Shown: positions 12,127-25,554 of the stretch, one piece after another
How positions within the stretch are numbered: the first letter of the stretch is position 1
How the letters are laid out: each line of letters begins with the position of its first letter
DNA from: Hippasteria phrygiana
Lineage: Eukaryota > Echinodermata > Asteroidea > Valvatida > Goniasteridae
Assembly: GCA_037893225.1 (NCBI GenBank)
Contig: JAZGUH010000087.1
Location: 1,922,001-1,986,000, forward strand
Length of the DNA stretch: 64,000 nt
Reading direction: 5' to 3'
The notes under the pieces: model-generated
Databases searched by the model: none
The model's input: the letters and a program-made list of their open reading frames with translations, nothing else
Told to the model about the DNA's origin: nothing
Made by a program: the position numbers and the translations under genes

Positions 12127-13516
12127 TTATGAATGAGTAAAGCAAGTCCATACCCCAGGGAATTTGACATGCATGGAGCAATAAATAGAAGGTAATATGC
12201 ACACAGATGTTGGCCGGAAAGAAAATAAACATTGCGAGGTTTGAATTTTCTCCACAAGTGTTAACTCTAAGAAGCCGCCGATAATTGCAACATGTAGCGC
12301 CAGATCTAAGCTATCCATACATGTCAAAATTACTGAATTTGGTTGATATTTCATGCAATTATGAATGAGTAAAGCAAGTCATACCCCAGGGAATTTGACA
12401 TGCATGGAGCAATAAATAGACGGTAATATGCACACAGATGTTGGCCGGAAAGAAAATAAACATTGCGAGGTTTGAATTTTCTCCACAAGTTTTAACTCTA
12501 GGAAGCCGCCGATGATTGCAACATGTAGCGCCAGATCTAAGCTATCCATACATGTCAAAATTACTGTATTTGGTTTATATTTCATGCAATTATGAATGAG
12601 TAAAGCAAGTCATACCCTAGGGAATTTGACAGGCATGGAGCAATAAATAGAAGGTAATATGCACACAGATGTTGGCCGGAAAGAAAATAAACATTGCGAG
12701 GTTTGAATTTTCTCCACAAGTGTTAACTCTAAGAAGCCGCCGATAATTGCAACATGTAGCGCCAGATCTAAGCTATCCATACATGTCAAAATTACTGCAT
12801 TTGGTTGATATTTCATGCAATTATGAATGAGTAAAGCAAGTCCATACCCCAGGGAATTTGACATGCATGGAGCAATAAATAGAAGGTAATATGCACACAG
12901 ATGTTGGCCGGAAAGAAAATAAACATTGCGAGGTTTGAATTTTCTCCACAAGTGTTAACTCTAAGAAGCCGCCGATAATTGCAACATGTAGCGCCAGATC
13001 TAAGCTATCCATACATGTCAAAATTACTGCATTTGGTTGATATTTCATGCAATTATGAATGAGTAAAGCAAGTCCATACCCCAGGGAATTTGACATGCAT
13101 GGAGCAATAAATAGAAGGTAATATGCACACAGATGTTGGCCGGAAAGAAAATGAACATTGCGAGGTTTGAATTTTCTCCACAAGTGTTAACTCTAAGAAG
13201 CCGCCGATAATTGCAACATGTAGCGCCAGATCTAAGCTATCCATACATGTCAAAATTACTGTATTTGGTTTATATTTCATGCAATTATGAATGAGTAAAG
13301 CAAGTCCATACCCCAGGGAATTTGACATGCATGGAGCAATAAATAGACGGTAACATGTACACAGATGTTGGCCGGAAAGAAAATAAACATTGCGAGGTTT
13401 GAATTTTCTCCACAAGTTTTAACTCTAGGAAGCCGCCGATGATTGCAACATGTAGCGCCAGATCTAAGCTATCCATACATGTCAAAATTACTGTATTTGG
13501 TTGATATTTCATGCAA
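12127..13516. repeat. Lead-in block A B C D E F2 before cassette
   Basis: Monomer starts are 12127 A, 12359 B, 12590 C, 12821 D, 13053 E and 13285 F2. It follows the 9-mer order to F, but the last monomer ends with G219 (F2), and the array then switches to the O-T cassette instead of to C H I. The same lead-in recurs at 28104 and 53346, and with changes at 46629 and 61680. Confidence 0.9.
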
Positions 13517-15366
13517 TTATGAATGAGTAGAGCAAGTCATACCCCAGGGAATTTGACAGGCATGGAGCAATAAATAGAAGGTAATATGCACACAGATGTT
13601 GGCCGGAAAGAAAATAAACATTGCGAGGTTTGAATTTTCTGCACAAGTTTTAACTCTAAGAAGCCGCCGATAATTGCAACATGTAGCGCCAGATCTAAGC
13701 TATCCATACATGTCAAAATTACTGAATTTGGTTGATATTTCATGCAATTATGAATGAGTAAAGCAAGTCATACCCTAGGGAATTTGACAGGCATGGAGCA
13801 ATAAATAGACGGTAATATGTACACAGATGTTGGCCGGAAAGAAAATAAACATTGCGAGGTTTGAATTTTCTCCACAAGTTTTAACTCTAAGAAGCCGCCG
13901 ATGATTGCAACATGTAGCGCCAGATCTAAGCTATCCATACATGTCAAAATTACTGCATTTGGTTGATATTTCATGCAATTATGAATGAGTAGAGCAAGTC
14001 CATACCCCAGGGAATTTGACAGGCATGGAGCAATAAATAGAAGGTAATATGCACACAGATGTTGGCCGGAAAGAAAATAAACATTGCGAGGTTTGAATTT
14101 TCTCCACAAGTGTTAACTCTAAGAAGCCGCCGATAATTGCAACATGTAGCGCCAGATCTAAGCTATCCATACATGTCAAAATTACTGCATTTGGTTGATA
14201 TTTCATGCAATTATGAATGAGTAAAGCAAGTCCATACCCCAGGGAATTTGACATGCATGGAGCAATAAATAGAAGGTAATATGCACACAGATGTTGGCCG
14301 GAAAGAAAATAAACATTGCGAGGTTTGAATTTTCTCCACAAGTGTTAACTCTAAGAAGCCGCCGATAATTGCAACATGTAGCGCCAGATCTAAGCTATCC
14401 ATACATGTCAAAATGACTGTATTTGGTTGATATTTCATGCAATTATGAATGAGTAAAGCAAGTCATACCCTAGGGAATTTGACAGGCATGGAGCAATAAA
14501 TAGAAGGTAATATGCACACAGATGTTGGCCGGAAAGAAAATAAACATTGCGAGGTTTGAATTTTCTCCACAAGTTTTAACTCTAAGAAGCCGCCGATAAT
14601 TGCAACATGTAGCGCCAGATCTAAGCTATCCATACATGTCAAAATTACTGAATTTGGTTGATATTTCATGCAATTATGAATGAGTAAAGCAAGTCATACC
14701 CTAGGGAATTTGACAGGCATGGAGCAATAATAGAAGGTAATATGCACACAGATGTTGGCCGGAAAGAAAATAAACATTGCGAGGTTTGAATTTTCTCCAC
14801 AAGTGTTAACTCTAAGAAGCCGCCGATAATTGCAACATGTAGCGCCAGATCTAAGCTATCCATACATGTCAAAATTACTGCATTTGGTTGATATTTCATG
14901 CAATTATGAATGAGTAAAGCAAGTCATACCCTAGGGAATTTGACAGGCATGGAGCAATAAATAGAAGGTAATATGCACACAGATGTTGGCCGGAAAGAAA
15001 ATAAACATTGCGAGGTTTGAATTTTCTCCACAAGTTTTAACTCTAAGAAGCCGCCGATAATTGCAACATGTAGCGCCAGATCTAAGCTATCCATACATGT
15101 CAAAATTACTGCATTTGGTTGATATTTCATGCAATTATGAATGAGTAAAGCAAGTCCATACCCCAGGGAATTTGACATGCATGGAGCAATAAATAGAAGG
15201 TAATATGCACACAGATGTTGGCCGGAAAGAAAATAAACATTGCGAGGTTTGAATTTTCTCCACAAGTGTTAACTCTAAGAAGCCGCCGATAATTGCAACA
15301 TGTAGCGCCAGATCTAAGCTATCCATACATGTCAAAATTACTGCATTTGGTTGATATTTCATGCAA
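13517..15366. repeat. O-T cassette, copy 1 (O P Q R S T J D)
   Basis: Monomer starts are 13517 O, 13748 P, 13979 Q, 14211 R, 14443 S, 14674 T, 14904 J and 15135 D. The diagnostic changes are G14 in O and Q, G126 in O, T74 with G157 in P, and loss of one A at offsets 57-59 in T, which makes that monomer 230 bp. P here has a single C (231 bp), and J lacks the A89 change seen in three later copies. By those markers this copy looks ancestral to the ones at 29.5, 47.3 and 54.7 kb. Confidence 0.9.
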
Positions 15367-16756
15367 TTATGAATGAGTAAAGCAAGTCCATACCCCAGGG
15401 AATTTGACATGCATGGAGCAATAAATAGAAGGTAATATGCACACAGATGTTGGCCGGAAAGAAAATAAACATTGCGAGGTTTGAATTTTCTCCACAAGTG
15501 TTAACTCTAAGAAGCCGCCGATAATTGCAACATGTAGCGCCAGATCTAAGCTATCCATACATGTCAAAATTACTGAATTTGGTTGATATTTCATGCAATT
15601 ATGAATGAGTAAAGCAAGTCATACCCCAGGGAATTTGACATGCATGGAGCAATAAATATACGGTAATATGCACACAGATGTTGGCCGGAAAGAAAATAAA
15701 CATTGCGAGGTTTGAATTTTCTCCACAAGTTTTAACTCTAGGAAGCCGCCGATGATTGCAACATGTAGCGCCAGATCTAAGCTATCCATACATGTCAAAA
15801 TTACTGTATTTGGTTTATATTTCATGCAATTATGAATGAGTAAAGCAAGTCATACCCTAGGGAATTTGACAGGCATGGAGCAATAAATAGAAGGTAATAT
15901 GCACACAGATGTTGGCCGGAAAGAAAATAAACATTGCGAGGTTTGAATTTTCTCCACAAGTTTTAACTCTAAGAAGCCGCCGATAATTGCAACATGTAGC
16001 GCCAGATCTAAGCTATCCATACATGTCAAAATTACTGCATTTGGTTGATATTTCATGCAATTATGAATGAGTAAAGCAAGTCCATACCCCAGGGAATTTG
16101 ACATGCACGGAGCAATAAATAGAAGGTAATATGCACACAGATGTTGGCCGGAAAGAAAATAAACATTGCGAGGTTTGAATTTTCTCCACAAGTGTTAACT
16201 CTAAGAAGCCGCCGATAATTGCAACATGTAGCGCCAGATCTAAGCTATCCATACATGTCAAAATTACTGCATTTGGTTGATATTTCATGCAATTATGAAT
16301 GAGTAAAGCAAGTCCATACCCCAGGGAATTTGACATGCATGGAGCAATAAATAGAAGGTAATATGCACACAGATGTTGGCCGGAAAGAAAATAAACATTG
16401 CGAGGTTTGAATTTTCTCCACAAGTTTTAACTCTAAGAAGCCGCCGATAATTGCAACATGTAGCGCCAGATCTAAGCTATCCATACATGTCAAAATTACT
16501 GCATTTGGTTGATATTTCATGCAATTATGAATGAGTAAAGCAAGTCCATACCCCAGGGAATTTGACATGCATGGAGCAATAAATAGAAGGTAATATGCAC
16601 ACAGATGTTGGCCGGAAAGAAAATAAACATTGCGAGGTTTGAATTTTCTCCACAAGTGTTAACTCTAAGAAGCCGCCGATAATTGCAACATGTAGCGCCA
16701 GATCTAAGCTATCCATACATGTCAAAATTACTGCATTTGGTTTATATTTCATGCAA
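15367..16756. repeat. 6-mer A B* J K L M
   Basis: Monomer starts are 15367 A, 15599 B*, 15830 J, 16061 K, 16293 L and 16525 M. B* carries T62 (ATATACGG in place of ATAGACGG), a change confined to the four 6-mers that directly follow a full cassette ending in J D (15599, 31577, 49408, 56819). It therefore marks a block inherited together with the cassette. Confidence 0.9.
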
Positions 16757-18840
16757 TTATGAATGAGTAAAGCAAGTCCATACCCCAGGGAATTTGACAT
16801 GCATGGAGCAATAAATAGAAGGTAATATGCACACAGATGTTGGCCGGAAAGAAAATAAACATTGCGAGGTTTGAATTTTCTCCACAAGTGTTAACTCTAA
16901 GAAGCCGCCGATAATTGCAACATGTAGCGCCAGATCTAAGCTATCCATACATGTCAAAATTACTGAATTTGGTTGATATTTCATGCAATTATGAATGAGT
17001 AAAGCAAGTCATACCCCAGGGAATTTGACATGCATGGAGCAATAAATAGACGGTAATATGCACACAGATGTTGGCCGGAAAGAAAATAAACATTGCGAGG
17101 TTTGAATTTTCTCCACAAGTTTTAACTCTAGGAAGCCGCCGATGATTGCAACATGTAGCGCCAGATCTAAGCTATCCATACATGTCAAAATTACTGTATT
17201 TGGTTTATATTTCATGCAATTATGAATGAGTAAAGCAAGTCATACCCTAGGGAATTTGACAGGCATGGAGCAATAAATAGAAGGTAATATGCACACAGAT
17301 GTTGGCCGGAAAGAAAATAAACATTGCGAGGTTTGAATTTTCTCCACAAGTGTTAACTCTAAGAAGCCGCCGATAATTGCAACATGTAGCGCCAGATCTA
17401 AGCTATCCATACATGTCAAAATTACTGCATTTGGTTGATATTTCATGCAATTATGAATTAGTAAAGCAAGTCCATACCCCAGGGAATTTGACATGCATGG
17501 AGCAATAAATAGAAGGTAATATGCACACAGATGTTGGCCGGAAAGAAAATAAACATTGCGAGGTTTGAATTTTCTCCACAAGTGTTAACTCTAAGAAGCC
17601 GCCGATAATTGCAACATGTAGCGCCAGATCTAAGCTATCCATACATGTCAAAATTACTGCATTTGGTTGATATTTCATGCAATTATGAATGAGTAAAGCA
17701 AGTCCATACCCCAGGGAATTTGACATGCATGGAGCAATAAATAGAAGGTAATATGCACACAGATGTTGGCCGGAAAGAAAATGAACATTGCGAGGTTTGA
17801 ATTTTCTCCACAAGTGTTAACTCTAAGAAGCCGCCGATAATTGCAACATGTAGCGCCAGATCTAAGCTATCCATACATGTCAAAATTACTGTATTTGGTT
17901 TATATTTCATGCAATTATGAATGAGTAAAGCAAGTCCATACCCCAGGGAATTTGACATGCATGGAGCAATAAATAGACGGTAACATGTACACAGATGTTG
18001 GCCGGAAAGAAAATAAACATTGCGAGGTTTGAATTTTCTCCACAAGTTTTAACTCTAGGAAGCCGCCGATGATTGCAACATGTAGCGCCAGATCTAAGCT
18101 ATCCATACATGTCAAAATTACTGTATTTGGTTTATATTTCATGCAATTATGAATGAGTAAAGCAAGTCATACCCTAGGGAATTTGACAGGCATGGAGCAA
18201 TAAATAGAAGGTAATATGCACACAGATGTTGGCCGGAAAGAAAATAAACATTGCGAGGTTTGAATTTTCTCCACAAGTGTTAACTCTAAGAAGCCGCCGA
18301 TAATTGCAACATGTAGCGCCAGATCTAAGCTATCCATACATGTCAAAATTACTGCATTTGGTTGATATTTCATGCAATTATGAATGAGTAAAGCAAGTCC
18401 ATACCCCAGGGAATTTGACATGCATGGAGCAATAAATAGAAGGTAATATGCACACAGATGTTGGCCGGAAAGAAAATGAACATTGCGAGGTTTGAATTTT
18501 CTCCACAAGTGTTAACTCTAAGAAGCCGCCGATAATTGCAACATGTAGCGCCAGATCTAAGCTATCCATACATGTCAAAATGACTGTATTTGGTTTATAT
18601 TTCATGCAATTATGAATGAGTAAAGCAAGTCATACCCTAGGGAATTTGACATGCATGGAGCAATAAATAGAAGGTAATATGCACACAGATGTTGGCCGGA
18701 AAGAAAATAAACATTGCGAGGTTTGAATTTTCTCCACAAGTTTTAACTCTAAGAAGCCGCCGATAATTGCAACATGTAGCGCCAGATCTAAGCTATCCAT
18801 ACATGTCAAAATTACTGCATTTGGTTGATATTTCATGCAA
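16757..18840. repeat. 9-mer A B C D E F C H I
   Basis: Monomer starts are 16757 A, 16989 B, 17220 C, 17451 D, 17683 E, 17915 F, 18147 C, 18378 H and 18610 I. It is canonical except for a private G-to-T change at 17459 in monomer D (GAATTAG in place of GAATGAG). Confidence 0.92.
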
Positions 18841-20460
18841 TTATGAATGAGTAAAGCAAGTCCATACCCCAGGGAATTTGACATGCATGGAGCAATAAAT
18901 AGAAGGTAATATGCACACAGATGTTGGCCGGAAAGAAAATAAACATTGCGAGGTTTGAATTTTCTCCACAAGTGTTAACTCTAAGAAGCCGCCGATAATT
19001 GCAACATGTAGCGCCAGATCTAAGCTATCCATACATGTCAAAATTACTGAATTTGGTTGATATTTCATGCAATTATGAATGAGTAAAGCAAGTCATACCC
19101 CAGGGAATTTGACATGCATGGAGCAATAAATAGACGGTAATATGCACACAGATGTTGGCCGGAAAGAAAATAAACATTGCGAGGTTTGAATTTTCTCCAC
19201 AAGTTTTAACTCTAGGAAGCCGCCGATGATTGCAACATGTAGCGCCAGATCTAAGCTATCCATACATGTCAAAATTACTGTATTTGGTTTATATTTCATG
19301 CAATTATGAATGAGTAAAGCAAGTCATACCCTAGGGAATTTGACAGGCATGGAGCAATAAATAGAAGGTAATATGCACACAGATGTTGGCCGGAAAGAAA
19401 ATAAACATTGCGAGGTTTGAATTTTCTCCACAAGTGTTAACTCTAAGAAGCCGCCGATAATTGCAACATGTAGCGCCAGATCTAAGCTATCCATACATGT
19501 CAAAATTACTGCATTTGGTTGATATTTCATGCAATTATGAATGAGTAAAGCAAGTCCATACCCCAGGGAATTTGACATGCATGGAGCAATAAATAGAAGG
19601 TAATATGCACACAGATGTTGGCCGGAAAGAAAATGAACATTGCGAGGTTTGAATTTTCTCCACAAGTGTTAACTCTAAGAAGCCGCCGATAATTGCAACA
19701 TGTAGCGCCAGATCTAAGCTATCCATACATGTCAAAATGACTGTATTTGGTTTATATTTCATGCAATTATGAATGAGTAAAGCAAGTCATACCCTAGGGA
19801 ATTTGACAGGCATGGAGCAATAAATAGAAGGTAATATGCACACAGATGTTGGCCGGAAAGAAAATAAACATTGCGAGGTTTGAATTTTCTCCACAAGTTT
19901 TAACTCTAAGAAGCCGCCGATAATTGCAACATGTAGCGCCAGATCTAAGCTATCCATACATGTCAAAATTACTGAATTTGGTTGATATTTCATGCAATTA
20001 TGAATGAGTAAAGCAAGTCATACCCTAGGGAATTTGACAGGCATGGAGCAATAAATAGAAGGTAATATGCACACAGATGTTGGCCGGAAAGAAAATAAAC
20101 ATTGCGAGGTTTGAATTTTCTCCACAAGTTTTAACTCTAGGAAGCCGCCGATGATTGCAACATGTAGCGCCAGATCTAAGCTATCCATACATGTCAAAAT
20201 TACTGCATTTGGTTGATATTTCATGCAATTATGAATGAGTAAAGCAAGTCCATACCCCAGGGAATTTGACATGCATGGAGCAATAAATAGAAGGTAATAT
20301 GCACACAGATGTTGGCCGGAAAGAAAATAAACATTGCGAGGTTTGAATTTTCTCCACAAGTTTTAACTCTAAGAAGCCGCCGATAATTGCAACATGTAGC
20401 GCCAGATCTAAGCTATCCATACATGTCAAAATTACTGCATTTGGTTGATATTTCATGCAA
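18841..20460. repeat. Scrambled block A B C H S J/B3 L
   Basis: Monomer starts are 18841 A, 19073 B, 19304 C, 19535 H, 19767 S, 19998 J/B3 and 20229 L. C passes straight to H, skipping D E F C. The monomer at 19998 has a J front (one C, T30, G44, A64) and a B3 rear (T134, G144, G157, C210), so it is a fusion. Related scrambled blocks occur at 34819 and 60061. Confidence 0.87.
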
Positions 20461-21850
20461 TTATGAATGAGTAAAGCAAGTCCATACCCCAGGGAATTTG
20501 ACATGCATGGAGCAATAAATAGAAGGTAATATGCACACAGATGTTGGCCGGAAAGAAAATAAACATTGCGAGGTTTGAATTTTCTCCACAAGTGTTAACT
20601 CTAAGAAGCCGCCGATAATTGCAACATGTAGCGCCAGATCTAAGCTATCCATACATGTCAAAATTACTGAATTTGGTTGATATTTCATGCAATTATGAAT
20701 GAGTAAAGCAAGTCATACCCCAGGGAATTTGACATGCATGGAGCAATAAATAGACGGTAATATGCACACAGATGTTGGCCGGAAAGAAAATAAACATTGC
20801 GAGGTTTGAATTTTCTCCACAAGTTTTAACTCTAGGAAGCCGCCGATGATTGCAACATGTAGCGCCAGATCTAAGCTATCCATACATGTCAAAATTACTG
20901 TATTTGGTTGATATTTCATGCAATTATGAATGAGTAAAGCAAGTCATACCCTAGGGAATTTGACAGGCATGGAGCAATAAATAGAAGGTAATATGCACAC
21001 AGATGTTGGCCGGAAAGAAAATAAACATTGCGAGGTTTGAATTTTCTCCACAAGTGTTAACTCTAAGAAGCCGCCGATAATTGCAACATGTAGCGCCAGA
21101 TCTAAGCTATCCATACATGTCAAAATTACTGCATTTGGTTGATATTTCATGCAATTATGAATGAGTAAAGCAAGTCCATACCCCAGGGAATTTGACATGC
21201 ACGGAGCAATAAATAGAAGGTAATATGCACACAGATGTTGGCCGGAAAGAAAATAAACATTGCGAGGTTTGAATTTTCTCCACAAGTGTTAACTCTAAGA
21301 AGCCGCCGATAATTGCAACATGTAGCGCCAGATCTAAGCTATCCATACATGTCAAAATTACTGAATTTGGTTGATATTTCATGCAATTATGAATGAGTAA
21401 AGCAAGTCCATACCCCAGGGAATTTGACATGCATGGAGCAATAAATAGAAGGTAATATGCACACAGATGTTGGCCGGAAAGAAAATAAACATTGCGAGGT
21501 TTGAATTTTCTCCACAAGTTTTAACTCTAAGAAGCCGCCGATAATTGCAACATGTAGCGCCAGATCTAAGCTATCCATACATGTCAAAATTACTGCATTT
21601 GGTTGATATTTCATGCAATTATGAATGAGTAAAGCAAGTCCATACCCCAGGGAATTTGACATGCATGGAGCAATAAATAGAAGGTAATATGCACACAGAT
21701 GTTGGCCGGAAAGAAAATAAACATTGCGAGGTTTGAATTTTCTCCACAAGTGTTAACTCTAAGAAGCCGCCGATAATTGCAACATGTAGCGCCAGATCTA
21801 AGCTATCCATACATGTCAAAATTACTGCATTTGGTTTATATTTCATGCAA
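20461..21850. repeat. 6-mer variant A B C K L M
   Basis: Monomer starts are 20461 A, 20693 B (with G219), 20924 C, 21155 K (with A210), 21387 L and 21619 M. C stands where J is canonical. The A210 allele in K is otherwise typical of A, S and O, which suggests a short conversion tract over the end of that monomer. Confidence 0.88.
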
Positions 21851-23471
21851 TTATGAATGAGTAAAGCAAGTCCATACCCCAGGGAATTTGACATGCATGG
21901 AGCAATAAATAGAAGGTAATATGCACACAGATGTTGGCCGGAAAGAAAATAAACATTGCGAGGTTTGAATTTTCTCCACAAGTGTTAACTCTAAGAAGCC
22001 GCCGATAATTGCAACATGTAGCGCCAGATCTAAGCTATCCATACATGTCAAAATTACTGAATTTGGTTGATATTTCATGCAATTATGAATGAGTAAAGCA
22101 AGTCATACCCCAGGGAATTTGACATGCATGGAGCAATAAATAGACGGTAATATGCACACAGATGTTGGCCGGAAAGAAAATAAACATTGCGAGGTTTGAA
22201 TTTTCTCCACAAGTTTTAACTCTAGGAAGCCGCCGATGATTGCAACATGTAGCGCCAGATCTAAGCTATCCATACATGTCAAAATTACTGTATTTGGTTT
22301 ATATTTCATGCAATTATGAATGAGTAAAGCAAGTCATACCCTAGGGAATTTGACAGGCATGGAGCAATAAATAGAAGGTAATATGCACACAGATGTTGGC
22401 CGGAAAGAAAATAAACATTGCGAGGTTTGAATTTTCTCCACAAGTGTTAACTCTAAGAAGCCGCCGATAATTGCAACATGTAGCGCCAGATCTAAGCTAT
22501 CCATACATGTCAAAATTACTGCATTTGGTTGATATTTCATGCAATTATGAATGAGTAAAGCAAGTCCATACCCCAGGGAATTTGACATGCATGGAGCAAT
22601 AAATAGAAGGTAATATGCACACAGATGTTGGCCGGAAAGAAAATAAACATTGCGAGGTTTGAATTTTCTCCACAAGTGTTAACTCTAAGAAGCCGCCGAT
22701 AATTGCAACATGTAGCGCCAGATCTAAGCTATCCATACATGTCAAAATTACTGCATTTGGTTGATATTTCATGCAATTATGAATGAGTAAAGCAAGTCCA
22801 TACCCCAGGGAATTTGACATGCATGGAGCAATAAATAGAAGGTAATATGCACACAGATGTTGGCCGGAAAGAAAATAAACATTGCGAGGTTTGAATTTTC
22901 TCCACAAGTTTTAACTCTAGGAAGCCGCCGATGATTGCAACATGTAGCGCCAGATCTAAGCTATCCATACATGTCAAAATTACTGTATTTGGTTTATATT
23001 TCATGCAATTATGAATGAGTAAAGCAAGTCATACCCTAGGGAATTTGACAGGCATGGAGCAATAAATAGAAGGTAATATGCACACAGATGTTGGCCGGAA
23101 AGAAAATAAACATTGCGAGGTTTGAATTTTCTCCACAAGTGTTAACTCTAAGAAGCCGCCGATAATTGCAACATGTAGCGCCAGATCTAAGCTATCCATA
23201 CATGTCAAAATTACTGCATTTGGTTGATATTTCATGCAATTATGAATGAGTAAAGCAAGTCCATACCCCAGGGAATTTGACATGCATGGAGCAATAAATA
23301 GAAGGTAATATGCACACAGATGTTGGCCGGAAAGAAAATAAACATTGCGAGGTTTGAATTTTCTCCACAAGTGTTAACTCTAAGAAGCCGCCGATAATTG
23401 CAACATGTAGCGCCAGATCTAAGCTATCCATACATGTCAAAATTACTGAATTTGGTTGATATTTCATGCAA
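21851..23471. repeat. Scrambled block A B C D D/B C A
   Basis: Monomer starts are 21851 A, 22083 B, 22314 C, 22545 D, 22777 D/B, 23009 C and 23240 A. The monomer at 22777 has a D front (CC, C30, A64) and a B rear (T134, G144, G157, T210, T219), making a fusion junction between offsets 64 and 134. The final A leads into F2, where D-E would be expected. Confidence 0.86.
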
Positions 23472-25554
23472 TTATGAATGAGTAAAGCAAGTCCATACCC
23501 CAGGGAATTTGACATGCATGGAGCAATAAATAGACGGTAACATGTACACAGATGTTGGCCGGAAAGAAAATAAACATTGCGAGGTTTGAATTTTCTCCAC
23601 AAGTTTTAACTCTAGGAAGCCGCCGATGATTGCAACATGTAGCGCCAGATCTAAGCTATCCATACATGTCAAAATTACTGTATTTGGTTGATATTTCATG
23701 CAATTATGAATGAGTAGAGCAAGTCATACCCCAGGGAATTTGACAGGCATGGAGCAATAAATAGAAGGTAATATGCACACAGATGTTGGCCGGAAAGAAA
23801 ATAAACATTGCGAGGTTTGAATTTTCTGCACAAGTTTTAACTCTAAGAAGCCGCCGATAATTGCAACATGTAGCGCCAGATCTAAGCTATCCATACATGT
23901 CAAAATTACTGAATTTGGTTGATATTTCATGCAATTATGAATGAGTAAAGCAAGTCATACCCTAGGGAATTTGACAGGCATGGAGCAATAAATAGACGGT
24001 AATATGTACACAGATGTTGGCCGGAAAGAAAATAAACATTGCGAGGTTTGAATTTTCTCCACAAGTTTTAACTCTAAGAAGCCGCCGATGATTGCAACAT
24101 GTAGCGCCAGATCTAAGCTATCCATACATGTCAAAATTACTGCATTTGGTTGATATTTCATGCAATTATGAATGAGTAGAGCAAGTCCATACCCCAGGGA
24201 ATTTGACAGGCATGGAGCAATAAATAGAAGGTAATATGCACACAGATGTTGGCCGGAAAGAAAATAAACATTGCGAGGTTTGAATTTTCTCCACAAGTGT
24301 TAACTCTAAGAAGCCGCCGATAATTGCAACATGTAGCGCCAGATCTAAGCTATCCATACATGTCAAAATTACTGCATTTGGTTGATATTTCATGCAATTA
24401 TGAATGAGTAAAGCAAGTCCATACCCCAGGGAATTTGACATGCATGGAGCAATAAATAGAAGGTAATATGCACACAGATGTTGGCCGGAAAGAAAATAAA
24501 CATTGCGAGGTTTGAATTTTCTCCACAAGTGTTAACTCTAAGAAGCCGCCGATAATTGCAACATGTAGCGCCAGATCTAAGCTATCCATACATGTCAAAA
24601 TTACTGCATTTGGTTGATATTTCATGCAATTATGAATGAGTAAAGCAAGTCCATACCCCAGGGAATTTGACATGCATGGAGCAATAAATAGAAGGTAATA
24701 TGCACACAGATGTTGGCCGGAAAGAAAATAAACATTGCGAGGTTTGAATTTTCTCCACAAGTGTTAACTCTAAGAAGCCGCCGATAATTGCAACATGTAG
24801 CGCCAGATCTAAGCTATCCATACATGTCAAAATGACTGTATTTGGTTGATATTTCATGCAATTATGAATGAGTAAAGCAAGTCATACCCTAGGGAATTTG
24901 ACAGGCATGGAGCAATAAATAGAAGGTAATATGCACACAGATGTTGGCCGGAAAGAAAATAAACATTGCGAGGTTTGAATTTTCTCCACAAGTTTTAACT
25001 CTAAGAAGCCGCCGATAATTGCAACATGTAGCGCCAGATCTAAGCTATCCATACATGTCAAAATTACTGAATTTGGTTGATATTTCATGCAATTATGAAT
25101 GAGTAAAGCAAGTCATACCCTAGGGAATTTGACAGGCATGGAGCAATAATAGAAGGTAATATGCACACAGATGTTGGCCGGAAAGAAAATAAACATTGCG
25201 AGGTTTGAATTTTCTCCACAAGTGTTAACTCTAAGAAGCCGCCGATAATTGCAACATGTAGCGCCAGATCTAAGCTATCCATACATGTCAAAATTACTGC
25301 ATTTGGTTGATATTTCATGCAATTATGAATGAGTAAAGCAAGTCCATACCCCAGGGAATTTGACATGCATGGAGCAATAAATAGAAGGTAATATGCACAC
25401 AGATGTTGGCCGGAAAGAAAATAAACATTGCGAGGTTTGAATTTTCTCCACAAGTGTTAACTCTAAGAAGCCGCCGATAATTGCAACATGTAGCGCCAGA
25501 TCTAAGCTATCCATACATGTCAAAATTACTGCATTTGGTTGATATTTCATGCAA
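23472..25554. repeat. F2 plus O-T cassette, copy 2 (O P Q D R S T D)
   Basis: Monomer starts are 23472 F2, 23704 O, 23935 P, 24166 Q, 24398 D, 24630 R, 24862 S, 25093 T and 25323 D. Compared with copy 1 there is one extra D after Q and no J after T, so total length stays similar. The 230-bp monomer T is at 25093. The next 6-mer has normal B, not B*. Confidence 0.89.
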
